The notes: generated from the sequence alone by a model not told the origin. A stretch of DNA of 64,000 nt from Theocolax elegans (GCA_026168455.1 CM047430.1:1999473-2063472), one strand, 5' to 3'. Positions 11,399 to 23,375 are shown, counted from the stretch's first letter. Program-made: numbers and translations.

Positions 11399-11525
11399 CG
11401 AATTATCGAGTGATTTATCAAGTGATTTATCGGGTGATTTATCGGGTGATTTATTGAGTGATATATCACTTGACGATTTGGCGCTATTTATCACTTGATA
11501 AATCACTTGATATATCACTAAACCA
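11399..11525. repeat. Short tandem repeat GTGATTTATCRR with an inverted half
   Basis: Units of about 12 bp with the core GTGATTTATC repeat five times on the plus strand (to about 11465). They are followed by GATAAATCAC-type inverted units to about 11525, so the array can fold into a hairpin. The peptide seen in translation (SPDKSLDK repeats) is a by-product. Confidence 0.7.
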
Positions 11526-11690
11526 AAATATTTAATAATGTGCAAATGACTATTTCTAGATTCAAAATTCGATAATAAATAGTTCAAAAATTATGTCAAA
11601 AAATATAAAATAAATAAAAAAAAGTATTACACATTTTTCTGTTTATTTTGGAAATAAGGTTATAAATAAATAATAACACGCTATTTGTTT

Positions 11691-11947
11691 TGTAAAATAA
11701 AAACTCTTTAATAACAAAACACACTCTTTATTGTATTACACACAAGTATAATACGAACTCTATACAATTAACTCTATATGCATACGTTCAGGACGAAGCG
11801 CAGCTATACACTAAAACTCTTGACCTGTGAGTAAAGGCCCAAGACCTCCGAGGAGGTCCTAAACATCCTTTGGCACTCAATGTGTTAAAAGTCTTTATTA
11901 GGAGATGGCGACACATATATATAAATCGACAAAGCGTATTTCTAACA
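11691..11947 (-). mobile_element. Copia 3' LTR
   Basis: On the minus strand the LTR begins TGTTAGAAATACGC directly after a purine-rich tract. It carries AATAAA motifs near its end and finishes around TTTTACA. The start is well defined by the polypurine tract; the end (about 11691) is less certain. It lies in the expected place downstream of the Copia pol fragment. No 5' LTR is visible because the element is truncated at 13270. Confidence 0.6.
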
Positions 11948-11959
11948 CTCCCTCCCTTT
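11948..11959 (-). promoter_or_regulatory. Copia polypurine tract
   Basis: AAAGGGAGGGAG on the minus strand directly before the LTR start TGTTAGAA. This is the usual primer site for plus-strand synthesis in LTR retrotransposons. Confidence 0.7.
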
Positions 11960-12221
11960 GTCGTTTTATAAAATAAATATAATACATTCATATATAAAAA
12001 TTTTATTTCTCAAAATATGTTGATAACTTTCTTATTATAATTATTATAATATATATAGATAAAGTATTGGCATTTTGCATAACGTCCAATCGTATATATC
12101 CTTTCTATTGATCTTTACGTTTATTATCTGTAAACATAAAATAAAGTGCATGATGTTAATTTTACATTACATTAAACGAATGTTAATATAGATTATCGTG
12201 TTTTGATTCTCATTTTATTAA

Positions 12222-13270
12222 TTAAGTTATCATTTTATCCTTCAAATGTTTATGTCCGTCTAGTGGCAAAGGTTTTATCATAATATCTGCTAAGTTCTCT
12301 TTAGTATTGATCCATTTAACTATAATTTTCTTTTCATCCACGCATTGTTTAATAAAGTCTCCATGAGTGTTTGCCATGTGTTTTCTTGTTCCATTTTCTT
12401 CTCTTTCACTTAGATATTTAATTATATCTAACAAACTATCATCAAATGTTTTTAATTTATGGTAACCATCCTTTTTAGTACAATCTCCAGCTGGTTTGTT
12501 ATCACACCATATTGTTACAGGATAAAAGGTTTTTCCAGTAACATATCTCAATGATTTGTCCAGTGATATTATTTCTTGACATGCTTCGCTCATGGCCAAA
12601 TATTCTGCTTGACATGTTGACAATGACGTATATGTTTGCTTGTGGCTTCTCCATGCAATGACATCTCCAAATAATTTAATGACATATCCTGATGTTGAAG
12701 TTGAATCTTGATGATCTCTGAAACTTGCGTCTGTCAATGCTTCCAAATATTCAGACTCAGCTTTATAAGTAAGTCCCATACTAGTAGTGCCTCTCAAATA
12801 TCGTAGTACTCTTTTTACATCCATCCAGTCATTTTCAGTTGGAGTTAATTGCTTTCTGGATAAATAATTAACTGCGAAAGTTATATCTGGACGTGTAGCA
12901 TTTGATAAATACATTAAACTACCAATAACTTCTCTGAAAGGTACTTTCTTCATTTCTGTTTCTGTGATCTTTACACTGTTCTCATTTTCATTAATTTTTC
13001 TTATATTTCTGTTATTAACTTGTCGAGTAACCATTGGTGTACTTTGAGGTTTGCAGTCTCTCATATTAAACTTTTCAAGTATAGTTTCAGTGTACATTGA
13101 TTGATGTATATGCATGGTCTTTTCTTCTTTATTTCTTTCTATGGTTATACCTAGAAAACTTTTTGGTTCTCCAAGATCTTTCATCTCAAATACTTCGCTT
13201 AGACAATTTTTGATCTTATTTAATTTGTTCAAATCGTTACTAGCAATAATCATATCATCTACGTAAGTAG
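12222..13270 (-). pseudogene. Ty1/Copia pol, RT end and RNase H (5' truncated)
   Basis: About 350 codons open on the minus strand. They start at the RT catalytic box YVDDMIIAS, followed by KDLGEPKSFLGI, RPDITFAVNYLSR and LRYLRGT of the connection region. Then comes the Copia RNase H with LEALTDASF (first catalytic Asp), STSGYVIKLFGDVIAWRSHKQ and AEYLAMSEACQEI, and finally the ENLADIMIKPL tail. This order is the canonical end of Copia Pol. Everything upstream (gag, protease, integrase and the first RT motifs) is missing because the sequence switches to satellite at about 13270. The reading frame happens to stay open through the satellite to 14108; that Arg/Glu-rich extension is not part of the protein. 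Stop at 12222-12224, 3' LTR about 270 bp further on. Confidence 0.9.
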
Positions 13271-13388
13271 ATATGGGGTGGTATAGCGAGACTGTCTGTT
13301 CCCCCTCTCCCCTCCCCCCTCCCCTACCCCCACTCTTCCCCCAGCTACTCGTGGCGTTGGGGTAGTATAGCGAGACTGATCTATTTTT

Positions 13389-13433
<45 letters not shown>

Positions 13434-14136
13434 TCGCTCCCCCCCCCCCACCCCGCACCTCTGAACATTGGGTCTGCTCTCTGGGGCGGTATAGCGTGTT
13501 CTCGGACCTCTCTCTCGCACTAGTGGGGTATACGTCATCTCTCGGATCTCTCTCTCGCACGCACACGCTCTACGTAACCGCTCGGACCTCTCTCTCGCAC
13601 TCACACAGTTTACACTACCTCTCGGAGCATTAGGCCCGCTCATTGGGCTGGTATAGCGTGATTCTCGGACCTCTCTCTCGCACTTACGGGTCACGCGTCT
13701 ACCACTCTGACCTCTCTCTCGCACTCGTGCAGTATACGTCACCGCTCGGACCTCTCTCTCGGACTCACGTTGTCTACGCCACCGCTCGGACCTCTCTCTC
13801 GCACTCGCACAGTTTACACTACCTCTCGGAGCATTAGGCCCGCTCATAGGGCTGGTATAGCGTGATTCTCGGACCTCTCTCTCGCACATACGGGTCACGC
13901 GTCTACCACTCTGACCTCTCTCTCGCACTCGTGCAGTATACGTCACCGCTCGGACCTCTCTCTCGCACTTACACAGTATACGTAACCGCTCGGACCTCTC
14001 TCTCGCACCCGTGTAGTATACGTCACCGCTCGGACCTCTCTCTCGCACCCGTGCAGTATACGTCACCGCTCGGCCCTCTCTCTCTCGCACCCGTGCAGTA
14101 TACGTCACCGCTCGGACCTCTCTCTCGCACCCGTGC
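13271..14136. repeat. CT-rich satellite with about 40-bp units and a longer period
   Basis: Tandem units around CGGACCTCTCTCTCGCAC, spaced about 40 bp near the distal end (13987, 14027, 14067). A longer block containing GGAGCATTAGGCCCGCTCAT recurs at about 13626 and 13845, giving a higher-order period near 219 bp. A pure (CT)n run lies at 13390-13431. The array abuts the truncated Copia element on one side and the assembly gap on the other, so its true length is unknown. Confidence 0.85.
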
Positions 14137-14236
14137 NNNNNNNNNNNNNNNNNNNNNNNNNNNNNNNNNNNNNNNNNNNNNNNNNNNNNNNNNNNNNNNN
14201 NNNNNNNNNNNNNNNNNNNNNNNNNNNNNNNNNNNN
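14137..14236. other. Assembly gap (100 N)
   Basis: Exactly 100 N's, probably a placeholder of unknown true size, at the distal end of the CT-rich satellite. Confidence 0.98.
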
Positions 14237-15370
14237 GGAAATTAGTTACAGTTATATATAAAATAACTGGTTAATTAACTAAAAATATCTAAAAAAATTT
14301 AATTATTATTAAAACATTAAATCTTTCATTATTGTATGACTAAACTTTACAATTTTCAAATGTTTAAATGAGATTAATTCTAACACATTGTGCAAAAAGT
14401 TAAGTATTCGCAAGAGAAACCCTAGCTTATTATTGGCTTTAATTAACAGGTGTATTCGGGTCATTGGACGACGTTCTGAAATTTAATTTTTCGTAAATGC
14501 GCATTTCAACACTGGTTAAATACCATCGAAAATTGATTTGCCAAAGAATACTAATATTTCATCTCCCAATTATTACATCTCTTCGAAATCAGTCAAGTTG
14601 CATAACAACGAGGATATGATATAAATATACCAAAACAAAGATAACGACGGAAGTTGTTATAGGTACTTCGTAAATGAAATGTTCTAATTTCAAATATTAT
14701 ATAATTCTGCAAATGAATTTTTGTTCGCAGGCTTAATTTTGTTTGTTTATTTATTTCCGATGGGAAAGTCGAGGACTGTGTTTCCGGAAAATCGGTGTTT
14801 TGCCTTAAATTATCCTAAGATGAAACTTTTATACTTGGAACGAGAAGTTTTATAATCAATACAAATATGTAACAACATTTCTATTATATATCTATTCAAA
14901 ATTTAGTTCTTATTAGTTTATAATTATTTAGAAGCAATTTATTAAATCATAAAATGCATGTTTAATATTAGTATTCCTCATTCTGATAAATTAGTGCATA
15001 TGTAAGTTTTATTAGAGCACTAATATAAAGTTTTGATGCCCATTGCATCCCTTACGGGTAGCGAAATTCCAAGCGATAAAATGAAAAAATGAGGTAAACA
15101 AATTTATAAATTATATTATTTATTGGATTCGGATCTTGGCTTTCTAGGATCCGGATCTCGGATTCGTAAGAATCGGATCTTAGATCTGTAAGATCCGGGT
15201 ACTCAAGAGTATCCGGGTCTACGAATCTGAGATTCGAATCTATTCGAATCTCGGGTATTCGGATCTACGAATCTCATGATCATCTGCAGCCCTAGTATGT
15301 ATGTGCACTTTACTATTTTTGGTAAGTTAATGTTTATTTATAATTATTAAAATATAAATTTAAGCTTTAA
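14237..15370. other. AT-rich region with a cryptic GGATC/GAATC patch
   Basis: No gene recognised. Between about 15125 and 15290 the sequence is dense in overlapping GGATC, GAATC and GATTC words on both strands. This gives a scrambled, partly palindromic simple-sequence patch. Confidence 0.5.
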
Positions 15371-15375
15371 AGAAT

Positions 15376-15660
15376 TCATCTATCTATATTATTAAAAAAA
15401 TTTCGCCGCCGCCGCCGCCGCTGTTTCAGAAATTTCTGAAGGATTTCTGGTATAACAAGATACGTCCCTGTGGCCTCACGCACATATAACATGACGTGTA
15501 ATCACGTGTTTATTACAGGTGGTCGCGAAATAGAGAGTATGTTCCATTAGACTCTACAACTATCTATATTATTAAAATCTATATAAGACTTATTAAAAAA
15601 AATCTATTCTATCTACATTTTTCAAACAGCTGCAGCGGTGGCCGCTGGACGTAAAATTGA
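15376..15660. mobile_element. Helitron-like 5' end candidates with a GCC microsatellite
   Basis: TCTATATTATTAAAA-type sequences occur at about 15381 and 15563. The first is followed by AAATTTCGCCGCC and a short (GCC)n run. A start of TC plus an AT-rich stretch is typical of Helitron 5' ends in insects. A comparable TTTCGCC(GCC)n block recurs at 25389 and, inverted, within the duplicated unit near 23300. No Rep/Hel coding region is present, so these would be non-autonomous pieces at best. Confidence 0.3.
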
Positions 15661-16489
15661 AATATACAGGGTGGTCTTTTTCAATCGTATATTTTACAGC
15701 TTGCAGGCGTAATGGGACTGATGTATCAGTGTACGTTGGACTCGTATTGTAGGCTATTAAACATTTGAATTCTAAATTTTAACCCGAGTGTGGGTATCTA
15801 TGGGTTGATGTGTCTATAATACATGATACATGAGTGTGTGAGATACTGAGTGATTCAAAAGTGCCCCCTAAAGACAAAATTTTAATAAACAGGGTGATCT
15901 TTTTGAATCATGTTTAAGCCACCCTTTATGTATACATGGGAGTTATGCGTGGGTGGATGGACATGTAAAACGTGAAACTTGAGTGTGTGAGGATGGATAG
16001 GTGCATGTATGTGTATCTGGAAGTATATGTGGTGCGTGAGGGTGGATGTGGGCAGGTAGAAGTGAGTATGTATTTGTTGATGTGGATGTATGCGAGTAAG
16101 TGTGGATGGTTGGATATGGGTGTGTGAGCATGTGTATGAGATACAGAGTTCAAATATACCCATCTTTTTGAATCATGTTTGTGCCATCCGGTATATATAC
16201 GTTACGGGATTCCTTTATACAGGGGATAACGGACCCAAAATGCAGGCTTCTACACATTTGAATTCTAAATGTTAAAATTAGCATGTGCGTGTGGGTGGAT
16301 ATGCATGCGAAACGTGAAATGTGAGTGCATGACGATCGGTGGGTAGTGGCGAGTGTGGGTGGTGGGTGTGTATGGAAAGGTGTGAATGGTTGGATATGGA
16401 TCTGTGAGATGCAGCATTATTCAAACATACCTGCTATAGACAAAATTGGAATATAAAGGGTAATCATTTTGAATCATATGTTTGTTACC
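15661..16489. repeat. Long-unit satellite, left part
   Basis: Roughly 290-bp units recur. Each includes GGGTGATCTTTTTGAATCAT-like and TACACATTTGAATTCTAAA phrases and a GT-rich stretch such as GTGGGTGGATG. Two to three units are recognisable before a retrotransposon interrupts the array at about 16490. The same array resumes at about 21990. His/Thr-rich peptides in translation come from the GT-rich part. Confidence 0.65.
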
Positions 16490-17136
16490 CTGGATGCCTC
16501 TCCTAGGGGTTGTGGGACCTTGACGAAGTTCGGGTCAGGGAGGCTAGGACCCTATTAGGAGCAATCCCTTAGGGAACTTAAATCCCTGGTCCCGAGCGGG
16601 TGGAGAGGCTTAATTTCCGGGATTTTGGGGCTAAAGGCCCTGACTCTCCCGGCTGTCACGGATCGGGTATGGGTCCCGATGACTTGCCTGGATCTCCCTA
16701 ATAGGAGCTCTCCTGGGCCAGCGCTGGGACTCTCACTCTGCCCTGGAAGGATGCGGAGGATGGGGGGCGGAGGTCCGCTGTTACCCCAGCCTGACCTTGG
16801 CCTACCCCTTCTCTGGGTCCGATGAAGGGGGGGGGAGCCCGATGAAGGACGGACGGGGGTTCAGGGCTGACTTGTCCCCTTTATTTGAGGGGTCCAAGGA
16901 AGCTCAACGATTCCGGAGAGAACCAAAGAACAACCCCCTATCTGGACGTGGTGGACCTGGATAGGTAGATACACCCCCCCCAATCTGAGTGTGGTAAGCA
17001 ACTAGGGGTCGTTAACGGAGCCTTGGGGATACCGTGCGCCCTCCCCAAGTAATTAGCCTTACCCGTCGAAAGACATAATACGGCATGAGGCTCTGCCGGG
17101 GTTGACGATATTTCCTCCATACTCGTGGGACCAAAA
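16490..17136 (+). mobile_element. 5' UTR of an I/LOA-like non-LTR retrotransposon
   Basis: Abruptly GC-rich sequence starting near GGATGCCTCTCCTAGG, inside the long-unit satellite and directly upstream of ORF1. It contains a run of nine G's near 16828. The exact start cannot be fixed without another copy. No promoter element was identified. Confidence 0.6.
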
Positions 17137-18312
17137 ATGGAGAAATTTTTAAAAAAACAAAACAAAAACAACAAAAGGGAGGTGGATCCGCCCCCGAAGG
17201 AAGCCGAGGCTCACGCCAACGCGACCCAAAGGGAGGCGACCCAAACCCCCGTAACCAATCCTCTGTCTCTGTCTCTAGAGGCTGGGAACCCTGGTGCTTC
17301 GGCGCTAAGCGGTCCACTAGCCCATGAGATTGGAGATACGACAGCCAAGGAGGGACCTCAAATCCCCCAGATGGACTACTCGGCTCCTGAGACTGTGACC
17401 TCTGGCTCTACAGAGCCAGAGGGTCTACGTGCCCCCGAACCTGGTAGTTCACACAGCCTTCCGGTGTTTGGTCCACATCTACCGACCAAGAGGTGTGGGG
17501 CCTACCGGAAGAAATTGAAAAAACTGAAGGCGGAGGCCAAAGATGGCCCACCAAATACAGTGTCGAACCAAACCCTGGCGATTACGAAGAGAAGGAAAGA
17601 GGCTAGAGACTCGCCCCTCGGATCGCCGGGCAACAAAAGACACTGTGGCCCGCCGAGTTCACAGAAGGGACCAGGGGCTAGTGCTGAGCCCAAAGCCCCT
17701 CACAAGGGAGGACTTACGGCCGCACAAAGGTCCAACCCTCTCATGGTGGTCCTGACCGCTGAGAACTATCCTGAGGTGCCTCTCACCCAGGAGGATCTCG
17801 GCAAAGTCAGGGCCGCCTTTAGAGAGGTCTTGAGGACCACCCCACCGGCGCAATACCCAAGATTTGAATCATCGAGCTGCGTCGAGGGAGCTCTGGTCTT
17901 CGAGGCCTCGAACCAAATATCCAGGGAATGGCTGCTCTCCAAAGCGGCCTCCCTGATGCCCGAGGGGGTAGCTTTCAAGGCAGGAGGGACTGAGCTCCTC
18001 CAGAAAATGCTGAAGGCAGTGGTCTGACTCCCTAAGCCAATAGAGGAGTCGGCCGTAGTGCTGCGGCGCCTGGAGGAGTTCAACCCCTCCCTTAAAACAT
18101 CATGCTGGAGAGCTATCAACCTCTCGGATGAATCAGGAAGGCAAGAGAGGGAGGACTTCTACCTCCGAATCTTTTTGTTGCCTGAGTCCCAAGTCAGGGC
18201 CCTTAAGGCCCTAGATTTTAGACCCTGGCTGGACCTGGGACGAGTTACATTTAAAGTGACTCAGAAAGGTCCGCCGGGGGAGGTGGTTGAGATGGAGGTG
18301 GAGAGCACATAA
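17137..18312 (+). pseudogene. Non-LTR retrotransposon ORF1 (DUF4780-like), one nonsense codon
   Basis: ORF1 of the retrotransposon, probably an RNA-binding chaperone. The first ATG is at 17137 (MEKFLKKQNK); the frame stays open from 17125. The N-terminal half is Pro/Ser/Lys-rich and disordered, with a basic patch YRKKLKKLKAE. The C-terminal part (from about 17700) has the pattern of the DUF4780 domain seen in insect element ORF1 proteins: LMVVLTAENYPEVPLTQEDL, then FEASNQISREWL, LRRLEEFNPSL, LDLGRVTFKV. No CCHC zinc knuckle is visible. A TGA at 18025-18027 interrupts the frame at a position where Trp is plausible (VV-stop-LPKP). The frame continues beyond it to TAA 18310-18312, where ORF2 starts. 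Confidence 0.75.
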
Positions 18313-21300
18313 TTGGCTCCTCCAACTCTGTCAATAACCCAAATTAACTTGCACCATAGCAAAGGCGCCTCTGCAATATTGCAGAGAAGCATGGTTACGG
18401 TGCACACAGGTCTCTCGCTAATCCAAGAGCCTTGGATTGTGAAGGGGTCCATCAAAGGACTAGATAGCCTACAATGCTACAGAGACCCGACAGCAGACAG
18501 ACCAAGGGCAGGCATTGTCTGCAAGGGACTAAATAGTGTCCCCCTTTGGGATTTCTGTACAAAAGATTTAATGGTGGTTTCCATTAACGTAAAGGAGATG
18601 GGTAGGCTTATCATTGCCTCAGCCTACTTTCCCTATGAAGACACCGATGTTCCGCCGAAGGAGGTTGTCAGGCTGATTAGCCACTGTCAGGAACATAACT
18701 GGCCAATCCTAATAGGATGTGATGCAAATGCGCATCATGAACTATGGGGTAGCTCACATGTGAATAAGAGGGGATCCGCACTGGTGGACTATCTCGTCAC
18801 CACGGAACTGGACATTCTTAATACCGGAAGTAAACCTACTTTCCAAAATGCTGTAAGGGCGGAGGTCATTGATATTTCACTATGCTCCTCGGCCCTTTCT
18901 GACAGAATTAAAAGCTGGATGGTCACGGACGAGCCGACGCTGTCGGATCATGCTCAGATCGCCATGGAATTGGTGGGGGAGTGTGGTCCGCTGGAAGAGC
19001 TTCGGTTCCTCAGGACGGGACTTGGAAAGGATCCTTGAGGACCTTCCAGGTGCTATAAGAGACATTCCCATGCTGGAGAAGGCAGCGCGGAAGCTGACTG
19101 AAGCACTCCGCCAAGCCTTCGAGAATAACTGTCCGCTAAGTAGGAGGATGCCTAAAGGCCAAATCCGCTGGTGGTCAGGTAAACTAGAACTATTGAGAGG
19201 ATCCATACGGAACCTTCTCAAAAAGGCCAGACAAGGGAAAATTCCTTGGAACACTTATAAAAAGGAAAGAGATCGGTACAGATCCGAAATTAGAAGAGCA
19301 CAGAAGGAAAGCTGGGCCGCTTTCTGCGAGGAGGTTGAGGGCGGAAACGAGGCTTCAAGACTGGACAAGATTCTGTCCAAGAACCCGGAAGCTGCCCTTG
19401 GCTCGCTCAAGCTTCCAGATAATAAGTTCTCAACTTCTGACGAGGTTACCCTAGTGTACCTGATCAGTAGCCACTTCCCAGGCTTCTCGGAGCTAGGAAC
19501 TGATAACAGGAAAATAATCGATTTCAGGAACAGATGGAAGGCGTCGCAGTGGCGCTGCCATTAAGACCTGGCAAAGGTTATTATCACTGAAGATAGGGTG
19601 AAATGGGCTATACGCTCCTTTCGACCCTACAAATCCCCTGGTACAGATGAAATTTTTGTGGTTCTTCTTCAGAGGGCAGAGGATTGTATCCTAGAGCCGC
19701 TGATAAAGATCTTCAGAGCCAGCCTCGTTCTTGGTCACGTGCCTGTAGCGTGGCAGGGAGTGAGGGTGGTTTTCATCCCGAAAGCGGGAAGACAAAGTTA
19801 CACCACACCGAAGGATTTTCGGCCTATCAGTCTGACCTCATTCATACTAAAGAGTTTGGAAAGGCTGGTAGATAGATTCTTAAGGGACGGGGTCTTGAAA
19901 AACAAGCCTCTGAACAAGGATCAACATGCCTACAGAGCAGGACACTCAACGGAGACCGCTCTATATAGGGCTAAGCAGCTCATCCATAAACAACTTGAAT
20001 GTGGAGAATTCGCAGTGGCGGTTGCAATGGACATAGAGGGGGCCTTCAACAATACGTCTCGGGGGGTCATCAAGTCAGCAATGATTGATCACGGAATTCC
20101 CGAGATGCTTGTTGAATGGACATGCCACATGCTAGGCAACCGCCTGCTGGAAACTACCAAAGGGGACACCACGATCAGAGGCAATGTTAACTCAGGTTGC
20201 CCACAAGTAGGGGTGATATCACCCCTCCTATGGTGTCTTGTAGTAGATAACTTATTAGATACGCTATCAAGTAATGGTCACCAAGCAGTGGGCTATGCTG
20301 ATGACATTTTAATCATCGGTCGTGGACCCTTCCTGCAAACCGTCTTGGAGCGTCTTCAACAGGCCATAAACCTTGTTGCAAAATGGTGCAAAGATAAAGG
20401 ACTTAATGTCAACCCGGATAAAACTGAGGTAGTGGTCTTCACCAAGAAATACAAATGGGCCACTAACTTTGCCCTAAAACTTAATGGTCAGTCTCTTAAT
20501 ATATCAAAAGAGATGAAATACCTCGGAGTCATCTTTGACAGCAAACTGTCATGGAAGAGGCATCTTGAGGATAAAAGCCGAAAATTTATCAATGGACTCT
20601 GGCAGCTCAGAAGAGCCATTGGTAGAAATTGGGGACTAAAACCAGCCACAACTAAATGATTGTACAATGCAGTTCTCAAACCCAGACTGTTGTATGCAGC
20701 TACAATATGGGGGGAGAAAACAGCACTCAGATCTGCAATCTCTCAATTAGAGAGGCTGAGAGGCCTTGTGCTGAGATGCGCCCTGGGAACGGCTAAGGCT
20801 TCGCCAACGGCTGCCCTAGGGGCTCTTCTGGGCATAGAGCCCTTGGCCCTCACGATTGAAGCAGAGGCAGCCAAAGGACTCCTCAGAGTTGAAGGAGGGG
20901 CGGAGGAAAGGGGAAGACATTGGGAGCCAACTTCTATGGAGGCCTGCAAGACATGCCCATGGACAAGGCGACTACTGTCTACCTCTTTGACAAGAAATAC
21001 AGGATCAGTCTTCCTTCAAAAGAAGACTGGACATCTCAAAAGGCTCAACTTCTCGCATCTGGAGAGGTCTGGTATACAGACGGCTCAAAGAATGCGGGAG
21101 GCTCAGGAGCCGGTGTCTACAGAAGAAGGGATGGAAAAGGACAGACCATACCGCTCGGAGCGTACACGACTGTGCACCAAGCGGAGCTGCTGGCCATTAT
21201 CTACTGTACACACTGGGCGGCCTCCTACAAATCCAACGAGCATCTGTATATTTGCTCGGACAGTAGGAGTGCTTTAGAAGCCCTGGACGCACCTGTCAAC

Positions 21301-21891
21301 AGATCCCAACTGGTGACGGAGTGCCACCATGCTCTGATTGAACTGGCTGGCTTCCGCTCTGTGACCTTACTATGGGTGCCAAGTCACATTGGCATCAGGG
21401 GAAACGAAGTGGCATACATACTTGCTAAACAAGCAAGCAGGGAACGGTTCATTGGACCGGAGCCAATTGTTGGCATCTGCAAGTCGGAATTCGTAAAGAT
21501 AACCCGAGAGTGGATAGCCAAGAAACACGAAGAGGCCTGGAATAATGGGCCGGGCTGTTGTGTAGCAAAAAGCTTTATTAAACCCCAAACGCTAGGAGAC
21601 TGGGCTTCCCAAATCCCCAAGTTAAGCAAGAGGAACGCAAGATTAGTAGTAGCTGTGATAACTGGCCACGGCGCGTTACTTAAATACAGACATATGATAG
21701 GACGAAGCGAAAGTCCAACATGTATATTCTGTAAATTAGAGGATGAGACAACATTGCATATCATCTGCAAGTGCCCAGTCCTCATGGAGAGAAGGAGAAC
21801 CCATCTTGGGGAATTCCTTCTGCAGTGTATAGACTTTACGGCAGAGGACATTCCAAGAATAATTTCCTTCTGGAATAATATCTTTGAATGA
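18313..21891 (+). pseudogene. Non-LTR retrotransposon ORF2: APE endonuclease, RT, RNase H (I/LOA-like)
   Basis: A near full-length ORF2. The endonuclease begins LAPPTLSITQINLHH; one base less would give an overlapping TAATG start. It has LIQEPW, LIGCDANAHHELWG and TLSDHAQI. The RT (19598-20659) shows FRPYKSPGTDEI, FRPISLTSFILKSLERLVD, AMDIEGAFNNTS, SGCPQVGVISPLLW and the catalytic GYADDILI. RNase H (from about 21060) has VWYTDGSK, AELLAI and VPSHIGIRGNEVAY, and a CX2CX8HX4C zinc finger lies near 21720-21777. RNase H after the RT points to the I/LOA/Nimb side of the Jockey superfamily. Lesions: a frameshift between about 18990 and 19040, TAA at 19562-19564, TGA at 20657-20659, and a frameshift near 20915. 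The element is dead but young enough to read throughout. Confidence 0.88.
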
Positions 21892-21984
21892 GCCCACCGT
21901 ATCAGAGGGACGCCAAGGGACTACCCATGCGCTCGGAGGCCTTATAGGCCCGACTCAATCAATAATAATAATAATACATACTAG
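21892..21984 (+). mobile_element. 3' UTR and (AAT)n tail of the non-LTR retrotransposon
   Basis: A short GC-rich 3' UTR after the ORF2 stop, ending at CAATC followed by an AAT microsatellite at about 21957-21975. Such a short simple-repeat tail is common for I-type elements. The following ATACTAGTATAATATACTAGT sequence is itself palindromic. Confidence 0.65.
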
Positions 21985-22400
21985 TATAATATACTAGTAT
22001 AATAATACTAATATAATACAGCGGATGACTGACCCGAATTGCAGGCAAATACAGAAATAAAATCTAAATTTTGACACGTGCGTGGGTGGATGTGAATGTG
22101 AAACGTGAAACTTGAGTGCATGAGGATGGATAGGTATATGTATGTGCATTTGAAAGTGGATGCAGGTATGTGAGGGTGGGTGCAGGTAGGTGTAAGTGTG
22201 TGTATGGGTTGATGTGAGTGTGCGAGGGTAGGTGTGGATGGTTGGATGTGGGCGTGTGTGGGTAGATGTTAGTGTGGGTGGGTAGATGGGGACGAGTATG
22301 GGAAGATGTTGGGGTGTGAGAGTTGGTCTGGGTGAGTGAATGTGGATATGTCAGCATATGTGTGATGATACAGAATGATTCAAAACTACCATCCAGTTTG
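21985..22400. repeat. Long-unit satellite, right part
   Basis: The array interrupted by the retrotransposon resumes with GGATGACTGACCCGAATTGCAGGC. This corresponds to ATAACGGACCCAAAATGCAGGC at about 16226 of the left part. It is followed by another GT-rich stretch and ends in GATACAGAATGATTCAAAA. Confidence 0.6.
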
Positions 22401-22416
22401 CATATATTTTTACATT

Positions 22417-23323
22417 ACTATTACATATAAACAGAAGTTATATAATTTATTTTCTATACAGTGTGTGATATCGATTAATATCGTTCGACACACTTGTGAG
22501 AGAATATTTTCTATTTTCACACCTGTACCGAAAACAACAATTTTCAACCTTTTGAAGCAAGTTTATTTTTAAAATAAAATTTATAATACTATAAATTATA
22601 ACAAATGCACAATTTTCAAGCCGCAATCGGGGGTTGACGAGCGAAGCGAGTAGGGGGTACCCCCCTAGTATAGTTTAAAATTTACAGTTAACATTTAATA
22701 TGTCTTTATTTTTTTTATTATTTTTATTCTGATTTCATTACACTAAATTTGGTAAACTTTTATTTATAAATTCTAATAACTATAGCAATACCTCCAAGGT
22801 GTTGTGTGAATCTGTTCAATTTTTAAGGTGTCCATGGTAGTGAAAAAATAATACAATTTAAAACATTATTTTAGATAAATTTATTTCGAAAAACCTTTTT
22901 GAAATTAAAAATAGGGGGTTGGCGATCGAAGAGCGCAGGGGGGCGAAACCCACCTAGTATATATGGGCTATTTCACGTAAAGGGGTACGATGAAAATTTT
23001 AAATCGCTCCAAAATTTGAAAACAGGCTGGAAATATCTTTCAGAAGATAGAAAAAAATTTTTAGGTGTTAAAAATAATTTGCCTAAGAGTTATTCCACCA
23101 TGAAAAATGGAAATTTTCAATTTTTTAGAAAAATTTATATTTTTAAAGCCATTTATCTCAAAATCTATTGATTTTTTTGAAAAAACATTAAAAACAACTT
23201 TGTTCAAAATAATCTTTAGAACTTATCTACCTGGGTTACAATTCACACATATATATGTATGTGTATGTGTGTATATATATATTGAATCCTGAAATCTTAG
23301 ACACGGCGGCGTCTAAATACTTA

Positions 23324-23375
<52 letters not shown>

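Noticed and set aside
13271..14108. Long Arg/Glu-rich N-terminal extension of the Copia frame
   Set aside because: It is the CT-rich satellite read in a frame that lacks stops; nothing of Copia lies upstream of YVDD here.
15882..16163. His/Thr-rich small proteins near 15.9-16.2 kb and 22.06-22.36 kb
   Set aside because: Translations of GT-rich satellite stretches; both strands and several frames are open in the same way.
22899..23171. 90-107-codon frames repeated at 22899 and 23862 (MKLKIGGWRSK)
   Set aside because: Their apparent conservation only reflects the 964-bp DNA duplication, and they cross a Helitron-like 3' end.
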